Positions 54,195-63,500 of a DNA stretch of 64,000 nt are shown in pieces. This DNA comes from Hexactinellida sp. DTS-2022 (taxonomy: Eukaryota; Porifera; Hexactinellida): NCBI GenBank assembly GCA_028753945.1, contig JAPNXP010000006.1, forward strand, positions 3,658,001-3,722,000. The letters are read 5' to 3'. Under the pieces are notes generated by a model, which saw nothing but the letters and a program-made list of their open reading frames with translations, did no database searches and had not been told where the DNA came from. The translations under genes and the position numbers were made by a program. Position 1 is the stretch's first letter; every line of letters starts with the position of its first letter.

Positions 54195-54556
54195 CTGCTC
54201 TAGTGCTTATCCTAGTTTGCTGTGATTTTAGAGACATTTGACTCACTCCTTTCACAGGCATTTTGAGTGGAGTTTTCATTGGAGACTTAAGAGGTGATTT
54301 TATCCTCATCCTATCCTTCTCAATCTCAGAACTATTTTGTACTGGTTTTTGGAATGCTTTTTCAGCGAGTAAATCATCTGTATGATATTTATTCTTATCA
54401 GTTAGTTTCAATCGACGTAGTTTCAGTTCTTGAGAAATATCCTTTGAAGTTGGCTTCTTAACTGGCCGTCTGTTGCTCTGTCTACGGTTAGGAGAGTTTG
54501 ATGATATTTCTGCTTTGGATTCTATTACCACATTGGGGCCTTCCATTACTATAGAA
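54195..54556 (-). CDS. Exon of an unknown basic, SPxK-rich protein
   Basis: The minus strand has a good acceptor (TTTATTTCAG before 54556) and donor (GCAG followed by GTCAGT at 54194). The open frame between them contains the ATG at 54546 (MEGPNVVIESK...). The encoded ~117 residues are strongly basic and low in hydrophobics, with RRQSNRRPVKK near the start and a tandem SPLKSPMKTPLKMPVK segment near the end that resembles clustered CDK-type phosphorylation sites. The codons before the ATG are also open to the acceptor, so the true start may lie in an earlier exon. Frames beyond the donor are MITE sequence. I do not recognise the family; a nuclear protein is plausible. Confidence 0.55.
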
Positions 54557-54599
54557 CTGAAATAAATGGTAATTATTTATCCATTTAACCATTTAAATC

Positions 54600-54733
54600 A
54601 TTATCGGATATAAGAACACTAGTATGTTGGAAAACAGTTGCCTTATACCTGTATAATTTATGTCGGTTATAAGAACATGTCAGTTATAAGCACATTAAGT
54701 GCAGTTCCGACGATGTGAATATAGCATCCACTG
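54600..54733. mobile_element. TA-flanked MITE, 'TAAGAACA' family
   Basis: It resembles 25898-26028, with 'ATAAGAACACTAGT', 'AAAACAGTTGCC', 'AATTTATGTCGGTTATAAG' and the end 'CATCCACTG'-TA. Confidence 0.65.
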
Positions 54734-54883
54734 TAGTATATTTTTATTTTGAATGTCTGAACCTATGTCCCCAAGGGTAAGGCTCAAAAAATATTCAATT
54801 CACGCCTGCGACCCAAATCATAACTTTACATGTTTTAAACATTTTCTTTACTTTAAAGTTTAGAACAAGACATGTCCTAACTA

Positions 54884-55010
54884 CAGTGGTGTTCGAGTTC
54901 GCATAATAACAATTGCTCTATTAGCAAGGTATTTTCAGTCCCCAAGCGAGTAGTTTAATTCTGTTCCTCTAGTAACAAATTCGCCTATTAGCTACCAAAT
55001 TTCTTCCAAA
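54884..55010. mobile_element. Partial TA-flanked MITE, 'AATAGCAAG' family
   Basis: One end, CAGTGGTGTTCGAGTTCGCA, is present after TA, with internal 'TTGCTCTATTAGCAAG' and 'AAGCGAGTAGTTTAATTCTG'. The other end is eroded. Confidence 0.6.
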
Positions 55011-55363
55011 ATGCAAACACAATCGTAGATGTCTAGATGATTCGAGTAAAATGGAATCTTTACAAAAACCTCTGGGCTTTGCCATAATCCACCACTGCAG
55101 GAGTTCGCTGACTATTTATTAACTATTTTCAGACCAAAGAAATTTGGCATAGAGGTATAGAGAAATTTCACTGCACTTAGTCAACTGTAAAATAAAACTA
55201 GTAGCAGCAAGTAATCACAATAAATGACCCGGAATGTTTTATTAAATTATTTAAATGTCATAGCAAACTGGTGATAACTATTTTTTTGCATAAACTTAGG
55301 GAAAAGGGTCGAGATAAATGGTGAATTGTAATATAGTCTACTAATCGACTTGTCGAAACAATA

Positions 55364-55522
55364 CAGTGGTGTTCGCGTAATAGCAAGTCGCGTTTTGCAC
55401 GAAATTTGCTTGCTAATAGGCAAACTATTAGAGGAACAAAATTAACATTAAATGCTCGCTTGGGCACTGAAAATAACTTGCTAATAGAGCAATATTATAT
55501 TGTTATTAGGCGAATACCACTG
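55364..55522. mobile_element. TA-flanked MITE, 'AATAGCAAG' family, best copy
   Basis: The ends CAGTGGTGTTCGCGTAATAG and the inverted CAGTGGTATTCGCCTAATAA are flanked by TA. 'GCTAATAG' words recur throughout. It lies just downstream of the PHF10-like stop codon. Confidence 0.85.
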
Positions 55523-55648
55523 TAATTGTTATTAACGCCAATAAATGAGTTAAAAAGTAAGTTGATCAAGTTATATTCTAGATTCCTGCAAAAAAGTTAC
55601 AAGAATTCAATAGCTCATATGCAACAAATTCAGAACTCCAAAAATGTT

Positions 55649-57229
55649 TTATTTGTCAGATACCAATGGTGTATTGTGTTTTTTATGAAAACGGTCATAT
55701 CTCTCATCCTTAATACCTTTGCAGAGACTACAATAGTAGACGCCAATTTGACGTGACAAATTTTCATATGTTTTATCATCAATTTCATCACAATCCTTGT
55801 GTATCCAACGTTCACACTCGTCGCAACACGCCATTAAAATATCCGAGTCATCTTCGTGGTATGTTCTAAGACAAATTGGACAGAAATTCCCATGATCGAA
55901 TACAGCGAAACATTTCTCACAAATGGTTTGTAGAAACTCAGTATTATGATCCTCATTGCCTCTGAGCTCAGAGAATACATGATGCCATTTGAATAGCCGG
56001 TCTGTCTCAGCCAATTCTGATTGATATCCGCCTGAAGGATTAGGACAACCACAATTACTACAGGAGACACACAAATCGCATACCCAGACACCACAAGGTA
56101 CACAAGGAATTTTAAGACAAAAAGTATGATAGCCACGATCACAGCTATAACAAAGCATCATTTTATCCTCATCACTTGCCTTAAAACATATTGTACAGGT
56201 TTTACACTCAAGACATTGCCATTTATATGTTTTAATCTTTTCTAATGCTTCTTCTTCCAAGTTAAGACATGAGAAATGTGCTGTGGTTGGGCATTGCGAA
56301 CAATGTATTAATTCTTCCGGACCTTTGTTAGAACTACATTGACGAAGGCAAACAATACAAATTACACTTGAAGGACGTTTATGTATGATCTTAATTTCTT
56401 TTTTTTGTGGCACTATTTCAATAGGCTTTTCTAATACTTCTTCATTCGGATTGGTACTATCAACAGCTATTGGTTGGTTATCAGCAATTACATTAGCTAT
56501 TGGTGTTGGATGATGGCTAATCTTCGGTTTTTTAACACAAGGCGGTAATTCTAATACAGTTTCTAAAGGTAGTGATTTTAATTGTTTTGCAGTGTAACTA
56601 GGATATATATGTTGATACTGACCTGGCATTAAAGCTAGTGGGTAACGATTTGTAATTGGAGGGGGATCAATAGGGATTTGGATTCTTTCAGTAGGTACAA
56701 ATGTTATATTAGTATTTCCGTCATAGTAAGTTGATCGATTTTCAATTCTCTCTTGATTGAGAAATGAGTTGTAATCTGTTGCGGATAAAATAGCTTTTTT
56801 ACGTAGGAATTCAAGATCAGTTGACTGTAGCTTTTTACCAGTAGTGCCATAATGTGCGTTATGTGTGGTCATTAAACGATTTATTGTGTTTTCTTCAAGT
56901 GCATTACTGAATTCAATGAATTTACTAGGAAACTCAGTTCGCATTAACTCTAGTATTTCAATACAACGTAGTGCAACGAGACCCAAAAGTGTATTCATAT
57001 CACCCAATGCATCAGTTCCCTGGAGATATTCCTTTTCTTCATAATCGACATTATGTCGCGTTAAATTAGGGAATCTACGCTGAAAAGCACGTACACCTAA
57101 ATACTCCGCCATTTGTTCTTGTAGCAAGAATGATTCAGCAAACGGATCCTCATTCGGCCATCTGTATTCTATTATCTTTTGTGTTGGGAGATTCAATAGT
57201 TTGAATGAGTTTAGTAGAGATTTATGCAT
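55649..57229 (-). CDS. PHF10-like: PHF10/SAYP-like chromatin protein with three PHD fingers
   Basis: A 526-residue single-exon frame. Residues 15-230 match the SAY region of PHF10/BAF45a and Drosophila SAYP: EYRWPNEDPFAESFLLQEQ, then EYLGVRAFQRRFP, LGLVALRC, and RYPLALMPGQYQHIYPSYT near 195-213. In those proteins this region serves PBAF (SWI/SNF) and transcription-factor assembly. Tandem PHD fingers follow at about 291-345 (CIVC...HCSQC...HFSC...CLEC) and 345-390 (CTICF...CYSCDRGYHTFC...CDLC), as in the DPF/PHF10 family. A further zinc-binding module at about 437-505 (CEKC...CPICLRTYHEDD...CDECERWIHKDC...CSLC) resembles the third PHD of KMT2C/D rather than anything in vertebrate PHF10. The start is the first ATG and fits the family. 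It is probably a PBAF subunit that reads histone H3 tails. The gene lies 278 bp downstream of the Tmm-like gene on the same strand. Confidence 0.88.
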   Translation of the reverse strand: MHKSLLNSFKLLNLPTQKIIEYRWPNEDPFAESFLLQEQMAEYLGVRAFQRRFPNLTRHNVDYEEKEYLQGTDALGDMNTLLGLVALRCIEILELMRTEFPSKFIEFSNALEENTINRLMTTHNAHYGTTGKKLQSTDLEFLRKKAILSATDYNSFLNQERIENRSTYYDGNTNITFVPTERIQIPIDPPPITNRYPLALMPGQYQHIYPSYTAKQLKSLPLETVLELPPCVKKPKISHHPTPIANVIADNQPIAVDSTNPNEEVLEKPIEIVPQKKEIKIIHKRPSSVICIVCLRQCSSNKGPEELIHCSQCPTTAHFSCLNLEEEALEKIKTYKWQCLECKTCTICFKASDEDKMMLCYSCDRGYHTFCLKIPCVPCGVWVCDLCVSCSNCGCPNPSGGYQSELAETDRLFKWHHVFSELRGNEDHNTEFLQTICEKCFAVFDHGNFCPICLRTYHEDDSDILMACCDECERWIHKDCDEIDDKTYENLSRQIGVYYCSLCKGIKDERYDRFHKKHNTPLVSDK

Positions 57230-57507
57230 CGATTGTAGTGTGATTCTACTCTAGATAGATAACAAATATTGCAAATAATAAATATAGTATAACGTTTACT
57301 CGAATAAGCGCCGGGTTAAAATAAATAGGTTTTTGTGTGATAAAATTAAAAATATTCAGTTGATAAGTGAGATTAATTAATTATGGAATTTTGGTATGTT
57401 TAATGACAATAAAAAATTGAGGTAAAATGGAATACGAAAAAATAAGCCGTATTCAGAGAAATACGAAATAAGACAATAAATGTCCTAATTTAAGGGAACA
57501 TATAAAA

Positions 57508-58860
57508 CTAGATAAATTCAGATTCTAAAAAAGTGTCCAACGTCTCCAAAGATTTTGCATCAATCCATTTGACAGCACGAATAGGAGGAACTATTCCAGT
57601 TGCAGCCGAAGCATAAGAATGGTCCCTATAAGTGATAACATCCTTCTTTTTATGCTCTTGTCGAATTGAATAGTAATGTGAAAGTAAGTCAATATTAGGT
57701 TTAGCATAATCACTCAGGTGTGTTAAAAGATCTCTAACATAATCAGTCTGAAAGTATAATTTCTCAATATACATTTTACAAGTTTCCTCTCTTCCCATCC
57801 AAAAGCTAATATCTTTCTGAATATCTTCATTCGAAGGCAAAATTATTCTCTCTAAAATTACATCACGCAAGAACCAAGCTTGAATATCGATATTAATCAA
57901 AGGGAATACTAGACAGGTCATTCCCATATAAAATAGTCTGTGATTATTTTGAGAAATTAATCCTTTGTATAGTCCTGGGCAATACCTCAAGTGTGTATCA
58001 CTCTTTAGTTTGAGCTTATCTTCCATAAAAGGAAAATGGAATAAATAACCAGTGCTATAGATTAGCGCATCTGCATTCTGACGAAAACCATCGTGGAACA
58101 CTGCTGTTTTCCCTTCCATGTGATCTAAAAGATGTCTTTCTATAATCCCTTCGGGCCAATTATATCCCATAGGTCTTTTTCGATAAGCAATTGTAACAGA
58201 TTTAGAACCATATTTCCAACATTGAATAGCAATATCTTCTGCAGAAAGTCCACCACCAACTATTATTACATCCTGACCATTGAATTGTTCTGCATTTCGG
58301 AAATCGTGTGAGTGGATAATACGACCCGGAAATGAATTAATTCCTTTGTATTCTGGAATATGCGGGACTGAATAGTGGCCACTTGCGACAATCACAAAAT
58401 CAAATTCTTCTAAGAAGACATAATTTTCCCTTTTATTCCATACACGAATTATAAATTTATCATTTAAGTACACAACACTTTCAACTCGCATGTTGAATTT
58501 GATAAACTGCCTTATATCCGATTTCTTTGCTCTCCCTAAAATGTAATCAAAAAGTACCGCTCGTGGTAAAAATGAAGGAATTGGCTTTCCAAAATGCTCC
58601 GAAAAAGTGTAATCAGGGAGTTCTACAATCTCCTTCGGATTATTCGACCACATATTTCTATACATACTGCTATGCACTGTATCACCATATTGATCAGTGC
58701 CTGTTCGCCATGTGTAATTCCATACACCACCCCAATCCTCTTGCTTTTCAAAGCAAACAATTTCCGGGATAATTTCGCCTTTTAATTCTGCCATTCGGAA
58801 CGCTCTCATAGCTGAGAGCCCAGATGGACCTGCTCCTATAATTGCTATCCTTTTCGACAT
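57508..58860 (-). CDS. Trimethylamine monooxygenase-like flavin monooxygenase (bacterial Tmm type)
   Basis: A 450-residue intronless flavoprotein. It has the FAD-binding GAGPSG (9-14), EDWGGVWNYTWRTG (41-54), the FMO signature FPGRIIHSHDF (177-187), the NADPH-binding VGGGLSAED (201-209), the STGY segment (269-272) and a conserved tail with YRDHSYAS (411-418). Length, domain order and several long blocks (IVCFEKQEDWGG, SMYRNMWSNNPKE, PRAVLFDYILGR, AIQCWKYGSKSVTI) correspond closely to bacterial Tmm/mFMO, which oxidises trimethylamine to its N-oxide using NADPH and oxygen. Resemblance to the ~530-residue microsomal animal FMOs with a C-terminal membrane anchor is much weaker; no such anchor is visible here. 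In Tmm the second Rossmann motif is usually GTSYSAED, here GGGLSAED. It is probably a soluble enzyme and may descend from horizontal transfer. Confidence 0.88.
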   Translation of the reverse strand: MSKRIAIIGAGPSGLSAMRAFRMAELKGEIIPEIVCFEKQEDWGGVWNYTWRTGTDQYGDTVHSSMYRNMWSNNPKEIVELPDYTFSEHFGKPIPSFLPRAVLFDYILGRAKKSDIRQFIKFNMRVESVVYLNDKFIIRVWNKRENYVFLEEFDFVIVASGHYSVPHIPEYKGINSFPGRIIHSHDFRNAEQFNGQDVIIVGGGLSAEDIAIQCWKYGSKSVTIAYRKRPMGYNWPEGIIERHLLDHMEGKTAVFHDGFRQNADALIYSTGYLFHFPFMEDKLKLKSDTHLRYCPGLYKGLISQNNHRLFYMGMTCLVFPLINIDIQAWFLRDVILERIILPSNEDIQKDISFWMGREETCKMYIEKLYFQTDYVRDLLTHLSDYAKPNIDLLSHYYSIRQEHKKKDVITYRDHSYASAATGIVPPIRAVKWIDAKSLETLDTFLESEFI

Positions 58861-59335
58861 CAGATAAATTCAATTGGGTGTCTTCACCATGTAGAATATA
58901 TGGTAATTAATATACTAACAAAGGAATACCATAATTGACAAAGTAACAACTTATTCAAATATATAAATAAGTTCGATTTTCAACGTTAATACAAATTTAT
59001 AGAGTTAATAATTTAAAGATTTCAAAATTTAGGAGTATTTAAAAATCGTAAATAAATAAAAAATTAGAGGACTTAATGAGTACCGTATTCACTTTTTTCC
59101 AAGACACTATAATTTAGAACAGTAGAATGTTATTAGATCCATCGAATTAATTAGAAACGAATGTTCTATTGTAGGTACTAACAAGTTTCAATTGGGTCCA
59201 TCTATTTAAATAATAGAAAATATTTAACTACCCAGTGATTGATTATATTAAATTAAACCATATTGTAATATAATTATTCTTTAAAATAACTTTTCGCAGA
59301 GAGCGAGATAAATTTTGATTCATAGGTAAACTGTG
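58861..59335. other. Intergenic region between Tmm-like and BAP1-like genes
   Basis: This is 475 bp of AT-rich DNA. It should hold the 3' end of the BAP1-like transcript and the promoter of the Tmm-like gene (minus strand). I identify no clear element. Confidence 0.3.
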
Positions 59336-60421
59336 TTAAGAATCTTCCAAAACCTCGATTGCTGACTTTTTCCTTTCAAGTATATGAACGAATTTAGCAA
59401 AGAATGGCCTATAGTCGTGTGTTCGACGTTGAAACTCAATTTCATATTGCGTGCGTATTTCTTTAACTTTCCGATAATCTGATTCAATTATAGACTGTTC
59501 CTTCATCAATTCTGCTATTTTCATCACTTCCTCTCTTGGCAATATGAGTGTATTATTGGCAGTATCCTCAGGTGATACTTCCATTCTACCTTTCTTAAAC
59601 GCTTCCGCTAATATACGATTCATATCACGCTCTATTTTCAAAAGCTTGATTTCACTTAAATACACTTTATTAGGTACAATTGCCATTAAACTAAAGCGAA
59701 TTTCAACACCTGTAGTCTGTCCATTCTTATCCATACCAAGACGCTTGGAAATACAATCCTTAAACAGATCAACCCATGATTCGCATTCTTTCCACGGCCC
59801 ATGGTCAATAGGTGCATCTTTTAAACCATCGATCTCAATTAAATGACCATTCAATGGGACATAGCTTACATAATGGAATTTGTCGCAATATGATGTTGTC
59901 ATTGGGCCTTTTTTCTTCGCTCCACCAACTGTTAACTGTGGTGGGGCGTGTTTATTATGTGCTAAGGCAATTTCAGGAATATTACAAATGGACACACCTT
60001 TGTTCTCCGGGGTGAAACCATTGGTGAATTCTTTCAGTGTTTTTAATGTATTTGATAACTCTACTTCTTGTGAATTTAATAGGACACTTAGCAACGAGTG
60101 TGTTGCACAGGAATTTGGGACTATTTGGTGCGCGAAAAACATTTCGCGCACAGTATCACTATCTTTTTTAAGAAAATCACTATTATCATCGAATAATAGT
60201 TTTCTACGTGATTTCCTGCCTGAGACTAATTTGAATAGGAATACGAACCCGTATACAGGTGGGGCTATGCTGGCTAAATCGTATATCTCTTCAACTTGTA
60301 TGGATGGCATTTGTAAGTCTTCTAATAGGAGTGAAAACAGACCTGGGGCACTCTCTAGCTCAAGCCATTCGTCGGAGAAAAAAGATGTTTGTTTGTATTT
60401 AGTGTAAATTGATTGTTCCAT
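59336..60421 (-). CDS. BAP1: BAP1/Calypso-like ubiquitin C-terminal hydrolase
   Basis: A 361-residue single-exon UCH-family deubiquitinase. The start WLELESAPGLFSLLLEDL (19-36) and VEEIYDL are typical of BAP1. The catalytic residues are all present: Gln99 and Cys105 in HQIVPNSCATH, His183 in FHYVSYVP and Asp198 in IEIDGLK, followed by the BAP1 hallmark PIDHGPW (204-210). The C-terminal part is a coiled segment with a short ULD-like end (DYRPFFAKFVHILERKK, 336-352), which in relatives binds the DEUBAD of ASX/ASXL or INO80G. In other animals BAP1 removes ubiquitin from histone H2A. The protein lacks the long central insertion of vertebrate BAP1 (729 residues) that binds HCF-1, and is shorter than fly Calypso (471). 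It starts 148 bp after the OPLAH stop on the same strand. Confidence 0.92.
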   Translation of the reverse strand: MEQSIYTKYKQTSFFSDEWLELESAPGLFSLLLEDLQMPSIQVEEIYDLASIAPPVYGFVFLFKLVSGRKSRRKLLFDDNSDFLKKDSDTVREMFFAHQIVPNSCATHSLLSVLLNSQEVELSNTLKTLKEFTNGFTPENKGVSICNIPEIALAHNKHAPPQLTVGGAKKKGPMTTSYCDKFHYVSYVPLNGHLIEIDGLKDAPIDHGPWKECESWVDLFKDCISKRLGMDKNGQTTGVEIRFSLMAIVPNKVYLSEIKLLKIERDMNRILAEAFKKGRMEVSPEDTANNTLILPREEVMKIAELMKEQSIIESDYRKVKEIRTQYEIEFQRRTHDYRPFFAKFVHILERKKSAIEVLEDS

Positions 60422-60569
60422 TTGATAATAGCTAATAATATACTAAAACAATAATATAAACCAAAAGATTTCAGATCAAACCACTTATGATGGATTCTAG
60501 ATAATAAATTATTTAAGGAAATAATATAGAAATGTCTATATGAAATACTATGCAAATATATAATAATTC
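60422..60569 (-). promoter_or_regulatory. 148-bp OPLAH-BAP1 intergenic spacer
   Basis: This short AT-rich spacer must contain both the OPLAH 3' end and the BAP1 5' end if they are separate transcripts. On the minus strand 'TATTATTGTTTTAG' about 20-30 nt before the BAP1 ATG looks like a 3' splice acceptor. It could belong to a 5' UTR intron or a trans-splicing site; this is inference only. Confidence 0.35.
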
Positions 60570-63500
60570 CTAAACTGATTCTTGTTGCTTTTGATACTCA
60601 AAAACACTACCACTCATTAGAACCGGTTTTTTAACACTATCAACCGGTTTAATTTTCCTATCACAGATATTCCCATATCCACCACCACCAGGTGTACATA
60701 ACCGCAAACAATCACCTGGCATTACATCTATTTCAGTTTTACCACCTAAATTAACTCTCCTACCATTTGCTTGTATTAATATATTCAAACCTGATTTACC
60801 GGGTTTTCCACCGTTCATACCATACGGTTTGAAAACTCGTCTTTCTGTAAGCAAACAGAGTTTCAACTTTTTCCTGAATAATATCTCCCTGACAACACCA
60901 TCACCACCATGGAATGCACCCTCACCTCCAGTATTAGGATTGAGATGGAATGCACGCAGAATCAATGGATATCTCTGCTCCATCACTTCAGGGTCTGTTA
61001 TTCGGGTGTTCGTCATGTGAGTGTGGATACCAGATCTAAAATGCATAGATAATATAATATATATCCGTTCAGCAAATCCATGTACAGTAGAACCTCGTTA
61101 GAAAGAACTTTTATTTTGGCTTTAAATATTTTCGGTTATTAATAGATTTCTCCGCTTAATCGGGTCAAAACAACCTGGTGACTCTATTAAGCGGAGTCGA
61201 ATGTAGTTGTTTTTGGGCAAGTAGATAAGTGTACTGTTAGGGAAGTGGACAATTAGAGATAACATACTGTACCCGGAATTAAGTCACCCTCGGGACCAAT
61301 AAAAATGGCCTAATTTAGGGATGGCCGTAATTGTGAAGTGATTATTGTTAATATCTACTACAGTACAACCAACCTCGTTAGTAGGAACACGGTTAATACG
61401 AATTTCCGGATAAGACGAACAATCAGTTCCATAAAATCAGGTCCCTACAATGGCTATTCAATGGGAATTACTCCGGTTAATTCGAACTCCGGATAAAGCG
61501 AACAAATTTTACCGTCCGTTGGTGGACATTTTAACGAAGTTCTACTGTATTTACAAACTGTTCGTTCTGCGCTACGGTTGATTTTGATATTTTGCTTAGG
61601 ATTTACTGCCCTCGCTTATACTGAAAACATATTATATACAGTAATCTCCTATTATAAATCGGAATAACGATATAGCCGCTTATAACTAAATTACATATTC
61701 CCCAGAGTCGAGTAAATAAATTGATTTACTTCGTTTATATCGAAGTAAATGAATCAGAGGTGGGGGAAGCGGTCAGCCCGGTCAAGCCAATAGCCTGGCC
61801 ACTCTTATGTCACTAGTTAGGGAGGTCAAGCCATGGCATGACCACTTTATAACTGCTTCCGCCGGCTCTGTAATAGTCCCATAGGCTTCGTTATAACGGA
61901 AGTTGATCGTATTATAATGTACAAGTGATTTATTAAAAAGGCTTTGATGGGAACTGAAATAATGTTCGTAATCGTATTAACCGTGTTCTTACTAACGAGG
62001 TTCCACTGTATTCCTATATAGAAACATCCACTTACCTTCCATCCCATCCAGGTCCCGCCCCCGCCCCCCCCGCTACAGTCTCATAGTACCCGTGTGTCTC
62101 ATCCCCCACAGTTACGTTATTCATACACCCCTGTGAGGCCGCACACATGCCAAACGCACTAAGCACTACGTCTACGAGACGCTGTGACGTAAGCACGTTA
62201 CCGCCTACTACTGCAGCAGTGTCAGATGGAGATAATAGTGTATTGTTAGGAATGAGAAGCGTAATAGGCTTCAAGCAGCCCTGGTTAAGTGGTATGTCGC
62301 TGCCTACCATTGCTCTGAGACAGTATATTAGAGCCGCTAAGGTAACAGCCCGGGGGGCGTTAGTGTTATTGTAAACCTCCATACCGGTACCTTCAAAGTT
62401 AAATGTAGAGTCACCTGTAGAGAGCAAATATAAGAGGCAAATAGAGTAATTGATAAATCCCAGATTTTATCAACGAACGTCCAATAATTCTCGAAAATTA
62501 GAAAGAAATGTACATAATTTATATTGGAAGCACGTACCATATTTCGGCCAACACCTTTTCTAATAAAATTATATGGCACTGGTAAAGTCAACTTTTTACA
62601 AAAATACATTTGCAAAGCTGAGTTTAATATTGAAAAGATGTTGGCCGATAGATAAGTAAGCCCATATCTATTTACTGGAAGTTTTTTCCAGTTTGAATAA
62701 TTGAACTGTATAAAGTAAGCCTAGTTCTTTTACTATTAGAAAAACTGAGCTCTATTATATATAAGTACGCCCATATATAATTCATCATCAAATACGGTAA
62801 AATATGACTTATTGCGAATGTTTGGAATTTTTATGGGAATATCAGAACTTATTAATTTTCCAATAGCTACATTACTTACCTGTATCCCTATCAATTTCTA
62901 CATTAAGTTGTATCGGGGTACCATCGTCCATATAGTCAATAGAACCTGTACAAGCTTTCCCTGTTCGTGACTGAAAATCAGCTGCAAACTGTTTCAGCAC
63001 ATCCCTAACAGCTGTCTCTGCATTACTTTGTATGTGTCCCATATAAGCCTGTACGATTGGCAGTGAGTACTCTTGTATTAACTCTTCTATTAGAACAGCG
63101 CCTTTCTTGTTGGCAGCGATTTGAGCCTTCAGGTCTGATAGGTTGTCATTTAACGTGCGTGTACCTTAATAAGTGGGATAATACAGTAATGATACATGCA
63201 CTTCAGGGCCGGCGGAAGCAGTTATAAAGTGGTCAGGCCAAGGCTTGACCAGCCTAACTACATCGTAAGAGTGGTCAGGCTATTGGACTGGCCACTTGAT
63301 AAAAGTGGTCAGGCCATGGCCTGACCGGCCTGACTGCTTCCGCCGGCCCTGGACTTGTTATATTAACAATTATCATATATACAAACCCTTCATAAATTTC
63401 CCTGGATATTATAATTGGTCAGATTTTGAAAATATTTTGGATTATGTTTTTTTCAGAGTATTCAATGCTAAATAACTAAGTAGATCGCCTTAGTACGATA

